Of a DNA stretch of 64,000 nt, positions 38,775-47,611 are shown one piece after another. The position numbers and the translations under genes were made by a program. The notes under the pieces were generated by a model. The model was not told where the DNA came from, made no database searches, and saw only the letters and a list, made by a program, of their open reading frames with translations. This stretch comes from Nostoc sp. HK-01 (GTDB lineage: Bacteria; Cyanobacteriota; Cyanobacteriia; Cyanobacteriales; Nostocaceae), in NCBI GenBank assembly GCA_003990705.1, contig AP018318.1, positions 4,653,501 through 4,717,500 on the forward strand. Direction: 5' to 3'. Position 1 is the stretch's first letter, and each line of letters begins with the position of its first letter.

Positions 38775-38915
38775 ATATGGGCAAATTATGGAAGTTAGGA
38801 ATTGGGTAATTGGTAATTGCGTAATTTAAAGCCTAAAATTTGCTTTGAATGAGGTATCACCTTTTACTAATTCCGCCAACCTTTCTTGTGTCTAAATATA
38901 CGCATAATACAAATA

Positions 38916-39758
38916 ATGTACACAAGCCCAAAACCTAAATGGTTTTTTTTATTCAGCCAGCGTCTAGTTAGTATCAGCTTGCTGGGATTTTACACAGCAA
39001 TTACTTTAGAAGCTGGTAGTAGTAATGCTACACCAATTGCTAAGTTGAATGATTGGCGATTTTATCCAGAAGCAGCACAACTTGAATTTATGCTGTCAGC
39101 AGGTACAAAGCCGCAATACTTTTATCTTTCTCAACCACCACGTCTAGTTATTGACCTGCCAGATACTAAGCTGGGCTATGTTGTTACCAAGCAAAATTAT
39201 CCTGGCGCAATTCAACGCGTCCGGGTTTCGCAATTGAACGCCACCATAACTCGGATTGTTCTAGATTTAGCCGCCGGAACTTATATCGACATCAATCAGG
39301 TAAAACTACAACCTATCTCTAGAAATAATCCCACGCGCTGGGTATTACGTCCTTTTACTTCTAGTAAAAATCTCGCCATTCAACCGACAAACTTACAGCC
39401 TGCTATTCATAGCCTCCCACCAACTTCCCATAATTACTATCCTCAAACACCAACTCCTACTAATTTAAATGCCAATTCTAACTATCTACAATTACCTAGT
39501 ACTTTACCGCCTATCACTGCTAACCAGCAGCAACCCTATATCACTGTACCTCCCCTAACTTCCAAGAATCCTTCTCAAATCCAAGGCTCCATTCTTCCTC
39601 CAGCCAACTTTCCCAATCAATCTGGTAATTTGAATAGTACTGCGCCCTTAGCCAGTCCTAATTTTCCCATTCCTACAGCACCAACCAGACCCAACTATCA
39701 ATCCAATGAAGTCCAAATCCCAGTGATTGAATTTGGACAACCTCTGCCTAAACCATAA
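38916..39758 (+). CDS. AMIN-domain exported protein
   Basis: A 280-residue protein. The signal peptide (about 10-35, LVSISLLGFYTAITLEAG) precedes an AMIN domain (about 43-145: RFYPEAAQLEFMLS, RLVIDLPDTKLG, ITRIVLDLAAG), which binds the cell wall or polysaccharide. The rest is a Pro/Thr/Asn-rich low-complexity tail without an amidase domain. Probably a periplasmic wall-binding protein. The start is ATG 38916; an upstream in-frame TTG gives an unlikely extension. Confidence 0.85.
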   Translation: MYTSPKPKWFFLFSQRLVSISLLGFYTAITLEAGSSNATPIAKLNDWRFYPEAAQLEFMLSAGTKPQYFYLSQPPRLVIDLPDTKLGYVVTKQNYPGAIQRVRVSQLNATITRIVLDLAAGTYIDINQVKLQPISRNNPTRWVLRPFTSSKNLAIQPTNLQPAIHSLPPTSHNYYPQTPTPTNLNANSNYLQLPSTLPPITANQQQPYITVPPLTSKNPSQIQGSILPPANFPNQSGNLNSTAPLASPNFPIPTAPTRPNYQSNEVQIPVIEFGQPLPKP

Positions 39759-39847
39759 ATTAAAAGTGCTGTTAGCGGTAGCGGGGCGTTCAGCCCGTGC
39801 TGAGGGTTGAGTAAGAAACTAGCCTCTAAGCGTTCTTTCTTCTCACA

Positions 39848-40387
39848 CTAAAATCTGTCTGTGTCTTGAGGTGATCCCACGGCTCCCGGTTGAGATGTGA
39901 AAAAGTTTTGCGCTGCTTCGTTTTGATAAATACATCTAATATCGGGTTTTTCGCTATCTAAGCTACCTGTAAAACCAAATGTATTCAGCCGATTTTTACA
40001 TTCTCTTACTTGGTCAGAGGTGACAAGTTTGCGCTGTTCTAAAATTGCCCAGTTATTTTGTCTTAATACGCATCCTGGACGCATACTTGGTTGAGCAACA
40101 TAAACGTTAAATGGGTTAAGTGTCACAAATAATCTGGCATCCATTACCATTGCACTAGCGCCGTACTGTACACAAATCTCTGGGTTTGGCGCTCTTGTAT
40201 CAATAAATTCCCGCGAAGCCACATTGGATGGCGTTAATGTAGTTGTGGAGCTAAAAGCAATCCCAATGCCAATACCCAAAACTAGCACACCTCCCAAAAT
40301 AGCGATCGTGGTGAGGTTGAACAGAGAAGGCTGAAAAGCCGGAGGTTTAGATGTTGTAGCTGATCTACCAGTTGATTTACGTCTCAT
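39848..40387 (-). CDS. DUF3172 membrane-anchored protein
   Basis: A 179-residue protein with a basic N-terminus, one transmembrane helix (TTIAILGGVLVLGIGIGIAF, about 26-45) and a periplasmic or lumenal domain with four Cys (EICVQYG, GCVLRQ, ECKNRL, IRCIYQ). I recognise the DUF3172 family of cyanobacteria and plastids; its function is unknown. It is convergent with the AMIN gene and monocistronic. Confidence 0.85.
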   Translation of the reverse strand: MRRKSTGRSATTSKPPAFQPSLFNLTTIAILGGVLVLGIGIGIAFSSTTTLTPSNVASREFIDTRAPNPEICVQYGASAMVMDARLFVTLNPFNVYVAQPSMRPGCVLRQNNWAILEQRKLVTSDQVRECKNRLNTFGFTGSLDSEKPDIRCIYQNEAAQNFFTSQPGAVGSPQDTDRF

Positions 40388-40624
40388 TTTTACTTGACAC
40401 CTTCACGTTTTGGAAAGCAGGGAGCTTTATGAACTGCTCTCCTTATTTCAGTATGCCGATTCTTGACGATGATTGTCTGCAAAATTTAGCAGCGTGATTA
40501 TTTTCTATTTAGTGATAAATAATACATGAGTGGAAGAAGAGCATTTTTTATTACTAGCATTAATTGAGTCAACTAAAATTGTAAAGTATTCTTACAAAAA
40601 CTTTGATCATTAAACTGCAACCAA

Positions 40625-41452
40625 GTGACATCTCAAAAAGCATTTCTCTGGGGAAAAAGATTTCAAACTAAACAATTTCCGCTTCTAATTGCGGATAGTC
40701 TGACAGTTTTCTGGGGAGAGTGGTTGAAATTACGTGCCAGAATTACACAAGTTGCCGCAACGGGTTTAATATCTCCATTAATATATATCTTGGCTTTTGG
40801 TTTGGGACTGGGTAGCTCAATTCGTCCAGGTTCAGGTATTACCGGGAACTATGATAATTATTTAGAATTTATTCTGCCGGGGATGGTAGCCTTATCATCA
40901 ATGACTATTAGCTTTGGCGGGACAACATTTTCCATTTGTGGAGAAAGGCTGTTTAGCAAAACCTTTGAAGAGATGTTACTAGCTCCCATACATCCTCTAG
41001 CTCTGCATATTGGTAAAATGCTGGCGGGGATTTTGCGAGGTTTGATGACATCTGGTTCGGTAATTTTGGTAGCACTGTTATTTACTGGGAACTGGAATTT
41101 TCTCAATCCGTTATTTTTGCTGTTGCTGGTGTTGAATTGTGCTGTATTTGCTGGGTTGGGGGTAATTGTTGGGTTAAGTGTGCGATCGCTCGAATCTGTG
41201 GGACTATATAACAACTTCGTGATTGTGCCGATGTCTTTCCTGGGCGCGACTTTTTTTGACCCCAGTACCTTACCAGTCGCGTTGAAATGTGTAGTTTACT
41301 TGTTACCTTTAACTTACGCCAGCACTGGTTTACGGGCTGCGGTTTACTCACCTTTATCGGAGTTTCCTTGGTACAGTATACCGATTTTATTAGTAGTGGC
41401 GATCGCTCTATCTTTATGGGGTAGTTATAAATTTTCTCAGCAACAAGATTAA
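40625..41452 (+). CDS. ABC-2 type transporter permease
   Basis: A 275-residue membrane protein with six hydrophobic helices and the ABC-2 permease signature region (LEFILPGMVALSSMTISFGG, SFLGATFFDPSTLP). It would pair with a separately encoded ATPase to export a lipid, polysaccharide or drug. No ATPase gene is adjacent. The start is GTG at 40625, with no strong Shine-Dalgarno, so some uncertainty remains. A terminator follows within 50 bases. Confidence 0.88.
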   Translation: MTSQKAFLWGKRFQTKQFPLLIADSLTVFWGEWLKLRARITQVAATGLISPLIYILAFGLGLGSSIRPGSGITGNYDNYLEFILPGMVALSSMTISFGGTTFSICGERLFSKTFEEMLLAPIHPLALHIGKMLAGILRGLMTSGSVILVALLFTGNWNFLNPLFLLLLVLNCAVFAGLGVIVGLSVRSLESVGLYNNFVIVPMSFLGATFFDPSTLPVALKCVVYLLPLTYASTGLRAAVYSPLSEFPWYSIPILLVVAIALSLWGSYKFSQQQD

Positions 41453-41464
41453 AACATAAAAAAA

Positions 41465-41495
41465 GCGGGCTAACCGCTATAGTGTGGTTAACCCG
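41465..41495. terminator. Terminator between the ABC permease and ycf35-like gene
   Basis: GCGGGCTAACC and GGTTAACCCG form a stem of about 10 bp with one mismatch. It is preceded by an A-run (T-run on the minus strand). It lies between convergent genes and probably serves both. Confidence 0.7.
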
Positions 41496-41524
41496 TGCAG
41501 CTTTGGGAACGCGCAGAGAAATTA

Positions 41525-41875
41525 CTATTGCAATACCAACTTAACGTTAGCGTTTTGCAGACCGCGCTGTTTTACTTCAGCCAAAGTCTTGTTAACTGCA
41601 TATTTTTGATTGATGGAGTTGATTAACTCGGTTTGGTTGTGCTTTTTAGCAACGCCCCACAGGTCAGCGATGAGGTCGAAGGAACCATCGCTATTGCGAG
41701 ACCAGCCGAGATCATATTCGCCTTCCAAAACAGCAACGATGTCGGAACGAACACGCTGACCGTTATAACCGCGTACATCAGCTTCTGTCTTTACGGTAAT
41801 ACCCAAGTCGCGCAGAGAAGCTTTGAGGATTTCTGCATCGGTGATTTTGGTGCGAAGAGTGCTAAAGTGAGACAT
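41525..41875 (-). CDS. ycf35: Ycf35 (DUF1257) protein
   Basis: A 116-residue protein starting MSHFSTLRTKITD, the DUF1257 family called Ycf35 in red-algal plastids. It is conserved in all cyanobacteria and its function is unknown. ATG 41875 was chosen because GGAGGA (41883-41888) sits seven bases upstream. A TTG five codons earlier would bury that site. It lies downstream of ycf46 on the same strand, with hairpins in the 140-base spacer. Confidence 0.88.
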   Translation of the reverse strand: MSHFSTLRTKITDAEILKASLRDLGITVKTEADVRGYNGQRVRSDIVAVLEGEYDLGWSRNSDGSFDLIADLWGVAKKHNQTELINSINQKYAVNKTLAEVKQRGLQNANVKLVLQ

Positions 41876-41928
41876 TTGGGTTTCCTCCAATGAGAAGATT
41901 GAGAAAAAAACAACGGTTTATCTTCAGC

Positions 41929-41954
41929 AAGCCGCGCTTATAGAGAGGCGGCTT
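41929..41954 (+). terminator. Hairpin with T-run on the plus strand, between ycf46 and ycf35
   Basis: AAGCCGC (41929-41935) pairs with GCGGCTT (41948-41954), followed by TTTCTTTT on the plus strand. Both neighbouring genes are on the minus strand, so its purpose is unclear. In the minus-strand transcript it would form a leader hairpin of ycf35. Confidence 0.45.
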
Positions 41955-42015
41955 TTTCTTTTAACTGCTAGTTTTTGGGACTAGCCTTTCCCCCTGGGTT
42001 AGCAAGGGAAAGCTT

Positions 42016-43530
42016 TTAGAACTCCATACGCTGGTATTCAGCAACGGAGGCTGCGGCTGGTCTTGCCCGCTGTCTAGCCCAGTCTCTGAGGGCTGTTACC
42101 TGTTCTTGCATCGTGCGAGACAGGGGCAATGTTGCTTTCAGTGCAGCAATAATATCTAGTTGGGTGAACTCGCGGTCTTGGGCAAAAGCTTCGTACATTG
42201 CCGCAATAATCGCTTGCTCAATTTCTGCCCCAGAAAAGCCATCAGACATCTTGGCTAGTTGCTCTAAATCAAACCTAGTGATGTCTTCACGACGGCGTTT
42301 GCTTAAGTGGATATTGAAAATATCGCACCTTTCTTCAGGAGTAGGCAGATCCACAAAGAAAATTTCATCAAACCGACCTTTCCTCAAGAATTCTCCAGGT
42401 AAGCGTTCGACTCGGTTGGCTGTGGCCATAACAAACACTGGAGATTTTTTCTCTTGCATCCATGTGAGGAAAGACCCGAATATCCTGCTTGATGTGCCGC
42501 CATCAGAATCACCAGAACCAGCACTACCAGCAAAGGATTTATCTAACTCGTCAATAAACAGAATCGCTGGAGAGATGGATTCTGCTGTTTTGAGGGCGTT
42601 ACGCAGATTTGCCTCACTTCGTCCCACCATTGAGCCGTCGTATACGCGTCCCATATCTAAGCGTAACAGCGGTAAACCCCAAAGCCGGGATGTTGTCTTG
42701 GCTATCAATGATTTACCACAACCAGGAACTCCTAAAATTAGCATCCCTTTGGGTTGGGGTAAACCATACTCTCTTGCTCTTTCAGTAAAAGCATTAGAGC
42801 GTTGCTTCAGCCATTTTTTTAATTCTTCTAAGCCGCCTACAGCATCAATGGTTTCATCTTCTTCGATGTATTCTAATATCCCATTACGCCGAATTAGCTG
42901 CTTTTTCTCAGATAAAACTATATCAACTTCTTCTTCTGTTAGCCGTCCGGTGGTGACTTGAGCTTTCCGGTATACTTTCTCGGATTCATCTTTAGTTAAA
43001 CCTAAAGCCGCCCTGAGAAGTTTTTCGCGTGCTTCTGTTGTCAACCGTCGCCCACGGTGATTGTCTAAATGGGAGGTTAAAACTTTATTTAACTCCGCCA
43101 TATCTGGTAGTTGGAAATCTAAAACTACTACTTCCTTCTCCAGTTCTATGGGGACTTGGTGCATCGGGGACATTAAAATAATATTTTTTTGCTGCCCTTT
43201 AAAACTGGCAATCGCATCACGCAGCGCTCTGTTTGTCGCAGGAGCATCAATAAATGGGTGTAAATCTTTAAGAATAAATATACCTGGTTCTCTCTGCCGA
43301 ATTATCCAATCAATTGCCGCCTCTGGGGAAACAGTGTTGTGTTGGCTCACATTCCGGGGTTGACCATATTCCACGATGCCATGAGTTACTGTCCACACAT
43401 AAACTCGGCGCTGGGGCTTTAACACTTGAGCGATTGTGGAAATTGCTTGCTCTGCTCGCTCTTCCTCGGAGGTCACAAGGTAGATTAGAGGGTATTGAGC
43501 TTGAATTAGGATATTGAGCTCTTCTTTCAT
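42016..43530 (-). CDS. ycf46: Ycf46-type AAA ATPase
   Basis: A 504-residue AAA protein of the Ycf46 family, conserved in cyanobacteria and red plastids. The N-terminal region (about 1-190) begins LNILIQAQYPLIYLVTSEEERA. The AAA core follows with Walker A GVPGCGKSL, Walker B ILFIDELDK and the arginine-finger loop FLRKGRFDEIF. Ycf46 has been linked to inorganic carbon use and growth in Synechocystis, without a settled mechanism. Start ATG 43530. It is in a same-strand cluster with an RHH-like gene upstream and ycf35 downstream. Confidence 0.93.
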   Translation of the reverse strand: MKEELNILIQAQYPLIYLVTSEEERAEQAISTIAQVLKPQRRVYVWTVTHGIVEYGQPRNVSQHNTVSPEAAIDWIIRQREPGIFILKDLHPFIDAPATNRALRDAIASFKGQQKNIILMSPMHQVPIELEKEVVVLDFQLPDMAELNKVLTSHLDNHRGRRLTTEAREKLLRAALGLTKDESEKVYRKAQVTTGRLTEEEVDIVLSEKKQLIRRNGILEYIEEDETIDAVGGLEELKKWLKQRSNAFTERAREYGLPQPKGMLILGVPGCGKSLIAKTTSRLWGLPLLRLDMGRVYDGSMVGRSEANLRNALKTAESISPAILFIDELDKSFAGSAGSGDSDGGTSSRIFGSFLTWMQEKKSPVFVMATANRVERLPGEFLRKGRFDEIFFVDLPTPEERCDIFNIHLSKRRREDITRFDLEQLAKMSDGFSGAEIEQAIIAAMYEAFAQDREFTQLDIIAALKATLPLSRTMQEQVTALRDWARQRARPAAASVAEYQRMEF

Positions 43531-43621
43531 ACAATCGACCTACTTGAGACCTTATACAGTAAAGAACAGACTTCGTTTGTAACGATGGCTGAATTATGAA
43601 TCACTCATCCATAATTCTTAT

Positions 43622-43975
43622 CTAGCAAGGGACTAGCTCTTCCTCACTCTTGGGATGGGTTTCTACTGGTTCCATTTCATCAATGGAGATATGCTCTTGT
43701 CCAATCAATCCTGGTTGATTGCCTAAAGCAATTAATTCCCCATCACGTAATGCAAGTGAACTTTCGCAAGTCGGACAGGAATAGACTCTATGAGTTCTCC
43801 CATAAGCAGAAGCTTCTAATTCTTCTACTAATTCTGAGTTCGCCAAGTAAAAGTAGAGGGCGCGTTCGGCAAGGTCTGACATTGGCTCAGAATCAATTGC
43901 TGAACGAATCTTCAACCTTTTGTGCAGTTCTGGCGATATATAAAAAGTAACCTTTTGCTTAGTTTGCGTTTGCAT
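43622..43975 (-). CDS. Small protein with RHH-like N-terminus and CxxC
   Basis: A 117-residue protein. The first 50 residues (KVTFYISPELHKRLKIRSAI...MSDLAERAL) fit a ribbon-helix-helix DNA-binding fold. A CPTC motif (about 68-71) and an acidic tail ending in Cys follow. It may be a small transcription factor or adaptor. It lies 91 bases upstream of ycf46 and is likely co-transcribed, which suggests it regulates this cluster. Start ATG 43975. Confidence 0.7.
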   Translation of the reverse strand: MQTQTKQKVTFYISPELHKRLKIRSAIDSEPMSDLAERALYFYLANSELVEELEASAYGRTHRVYSCPTCESSLALRDGELIALGNQPGLIGQEHISIDEMEPVETHPKSEEELVPC

Positions 43976-44244
43976 ATAACTCTTTGGCGGTCTTACCCGG
44001 GTATGTATATCACGTTATCGGCTCCTTTGTTAGTTGTCAAGCTGTTAAAACGTTTTGACGGCACTTTTGTTACATTTATTTATATATTTTGCGGACAGAT
44101 CAAGCCACTAAGTTATATTTAAAACATCAGATTAATTTTATTCATTTCTAGGTAATCAATAGAGAATATCTTGTGAAATCTCAATATATCTGAATATTTT
44201 CAATGCTTGTATAAACTCTGTAAGATTAAATAAAAGATTTAATT

Positions 44245-44751
44245 ATGTCTGCTACTTCAGTGAAAACTTGTAGTTATCGACAAAAAAATCATACAAAAGC
44301 CCAGGGTATGGTGGGTGCGATCACTCTCTCGCTGCTATTATTCGGATGCAGCAAGCCTTTTAGCGTCTCCGATACCCAATGGCAAACTTATAGTAATTCT
44401 CGTTATGGCTTTGAATTTCCCTATCCTCGTAACTGGAATGTTTTAGCAGTACCAGAAAATGATGATGGTATTGCCCTAGTTTCACCACGCAGCCAAAAAG
44501 TCGAAATTAGAGCATGGGCTAGTAATCGCCAATCAGAGGCTGCAAATGCAATCCAGCCTAACTTTCAGACCACACAAGGGGTATCTGGAGTTTTATTAGT
44601 CGAAGTTGATCAGCAAGTTGGTTCGATGAAATTAACATTAACTCAAGGGCAAGTCACATATTACTGGCAGGGAAAAAGCCCCAGTCAAGAATTTTCTAAC
44701 TATTACCCCTTGTTTTACTACATAGCCCAGCAATATCGGGTAAAAGTATGA
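44245..44751 (+). CDS. Lipoprotein with PsbP-like domain
   Basis: A 168-residue protein. The lipobox LLLFGCS (Cys about 36) after a hydrophobic stretch predicts lipid attachment. The mature domain starts WQTYSNSRYGFEFPYPRNWN, the opening seen in PsbP-like and related proteins. It is likely anchored on the periplasmic or lumenal side. An internal ATG (MVGAITLSLLLF) is an alternative start and would give a more usual signal peptide. Confidence 0.75.
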   Translation: MSATSVKTCSYRQKNHTKAQGMVGAITLSLLLFGCSKPFSVSDTQWQTYSNSRYGFEFPYPRNWNVLAVPENDDGIALVSPRSQKVEIRAWASNRQSEAANAIQPNFQTTQGVSGVLLVEVDQQVGSMKLTLTQGQVTYYWQGKSPSQEFSNYYPLFYYIAQQYRVKV

Positions 44752-44794
44752 AGTGTGAAGTATGAAATCTTGTGTCTTTTGACAGATGACCAAT

Positions 44795-44822
44795 GACTAA
44801 TGACCAATGACTAATGACTAAT
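44795..44822. repeat. Heptamer tandem repeat (CCAATGA/CTAATGA)
   Basis: Alternating 7-base units CCAATGA and CTAATGA occur about four times between the lipoprotein and sqdB. The same type recurs at 52110-52162 (TCATTGG/CTAATGA) and 54733-54830 (GTCAA/TTGACTC). These are short tandem repeats typical of Nostocales. Confidence 0.8.
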
Positions 44823-44882
44823 CACTACTTTTGATGGTTGAGCAGGTACAGAAACCTGATAGATTTAGCTATCAGCGAGTAA

Positions 44883-46049
<1,167 letters not shown>

Positions 46050-46257
46050 GTGAAAACTCTATGAGGCTGGTGAAACAACCAGATTTCTATTTGGTCAATC
46101 ACTAGCCTCCAGTGATTTCTCGTTACGTTGTCACACAACAGAGACAAGACTTAAATTGTAACGATGCAGAATTGATTACACCACAGGAGAAGGTTTACCC
46201 TGTTTTTGATAGCGAAATCCACAAAAAGCTGGGATTATCTGCCTGGACTAATTTTTT

Positions 46258-47394
46258 ATGAGAATAGCCCTATTCACCGAAACATTTTTGCCAAAAGTTG
46301 ATGGCATCGTTACACGCTTACGTCATACAGTTGACCATCTCCAACGTCATGGAAATCAAGTTTTAGTCATCGCCCCTGAAGGTGGAATTACAGAACACAA
46401 AGGAGCGAAAGTTTACGGCGTTACTGGCTTTCCTTTGCCTCTGTATCCAGAGTTAAAAATGGCGCTACCTCGACCAGCAATTGGTTATGCCTTAGAAGAA
46501 TTCCAGCCAGATTTGATTCATGTTGTCAATCCAGCCGTTCTAGGACTATCAGGCATTTTTTATAGCAAACTTTTGAAACTACCTTTAGTAGCTTCTTACC
46601 ATACTCATTTACCGCAATATCTCCAGCATTACGGTTTAGGGATGTTAGAAGGATTATTGTGGGAATTGCTCAAAGGCGCTCATAATCAGGCATTGTTGAA
46701 TCTTTGCACCTCTACAGCCATGATGGAAGAACTGTCATCACATGGCATTGAACGAGTAGATTTATGGCAACGGGGAGTTGATACAGAATTATTTCACCCT
46801 GATTTAGCAAGTTGGGAAATGCGATCGCTTCTTTCGCAAAACCATCCCGAAAGTCCCTTGTTGCTTTATGTTGGTCGCCTGTCTGCCGAAAAAGAAATTG
46901 AACGTATTAAACCCATTTTAGAAGCAATTCCCCAAGCTCGATTAGCATTAGTGGGAGATGGCCCCCATCGCCAAGCCTTAGAAAAATACTTTGCTGGGAC
47001 AAACACAAATTTTGTCGGCTACCTTATAGGACGAGAATTAGGTTCTGCTTTTGCTAGTGCGGATGCTTTTATCTTTCCTTCTCGGACAGAAACTCTGGGG
47101 TTAGTCTTATTAGAAGCAATGGCCGCCGGCTGTCCAGTCGTTGCTGCCCGTTCTGGGGGCATTCCTGATATCGTAACAGATGGTGTAAATGGATATCTCT
47201 TTGACCCCAAAGCTGACATTCAAGATGCCATTTCTGCCACAATTCGCCTCTTGGAAAATCAACAAGAACGAGATATCATTCGTCAAAATGCTCGTAAAGA
47301 AGCAGAAAAGTGGGGATGGGCAGCAGCCACAATTCAGCTGCAAGATTACTATCAAAAAATAGTCTTGGCAAAACAGCCAACAGCAGCAGTTTAA
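46258..47394 (+). CDS. sqdX: Sulfolipid synthase (UDP-sulfoquinovose:DAG sulfoquinovosyltransferase)
   Basis: A 378-residue GT4 glycosyltransferase that moves sulfoquinovose to diacylglycerol at the membrane. N-terminal MRIALFTETFLPKVDGIVTR, ASYHTHLPQY, YVGRLSAEKEI and the EX7E motif region (PSRTETLGLVLLEAMAAG) are characteristic of SqdX. Start ATG 46258. It is co-directional with sqdB, which supplies its donor. Confidence 0.95.
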   Translation: MRIALFTETFLPKVDGIVTRLRHTVDHLQRHGNQVLVIAPEGGITEHKGAKVYGVTGFPLPLYPELKMALPRPAIGYALEEFQPDLIHVVNPAVLGLSGIFYSKLLKLPLVASYHTHLPQYLQHYGLGMLEGLLWELLKGAHNQALLNLCTSTAMMEELSSHGIERVDLWQRGVDTELFHPDLASWEMRSLLSQNHPESPLLLYVGRLSAEKEIERIKPILEAIPQARLALVGDGPHRQALEKYFAGTNTNFVGYLIGRELGSAFASADAFIFPSRTETLGLVLLEAMAAGCPVVAARSGGIPDIVTDGVNGYLFDPKADIQDAISATIRLLENQQERDIIRQNARKEAEKWGWAAATIQLQDYYQKIVLAKQPTAAV

Positions 47395-47555
47395 ATGGAG
47401 ACAGGAGTTAAAACGCAGGAGGCAGGAAGCTGATGGGAGAGGGATTTCGACCAGCCTCTCATAAAAGACTGGTAAAATCTTTGATTTGCTGGGAAACTTA
47501 AACCCAATTGGGCGATATAAAAAGGCTTTTTTGTAGTCTAAAAATTTTACCTCTT

Positions 47556-47590
47556 ACCTCCTGCCTTTTGCCTCCTGCCTCCTGCTATAA
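47556..47590. repeat. CTCCTGCC/TTTGCCT tandem repeat
   Basis: CCTCCTGCC and TTTTGCC units alternate before the cyclase gene, and a related AGGAGGCAGGA tract lies at 47417-47429. Similar tracts occur at 14831-14864 and 27243-27269. Confidence 0.7.
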
Positions 47591-47611
47591 AATCTAAAAT
47601 CTAAAATTCCC

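Noticed and set aside
44795-44822. Heptamer repeats as CRISPR or operator
   Set aside because: The 7-base units are back to back and recur throughout the gaps; they match the short tandem repeats of Nostocales.
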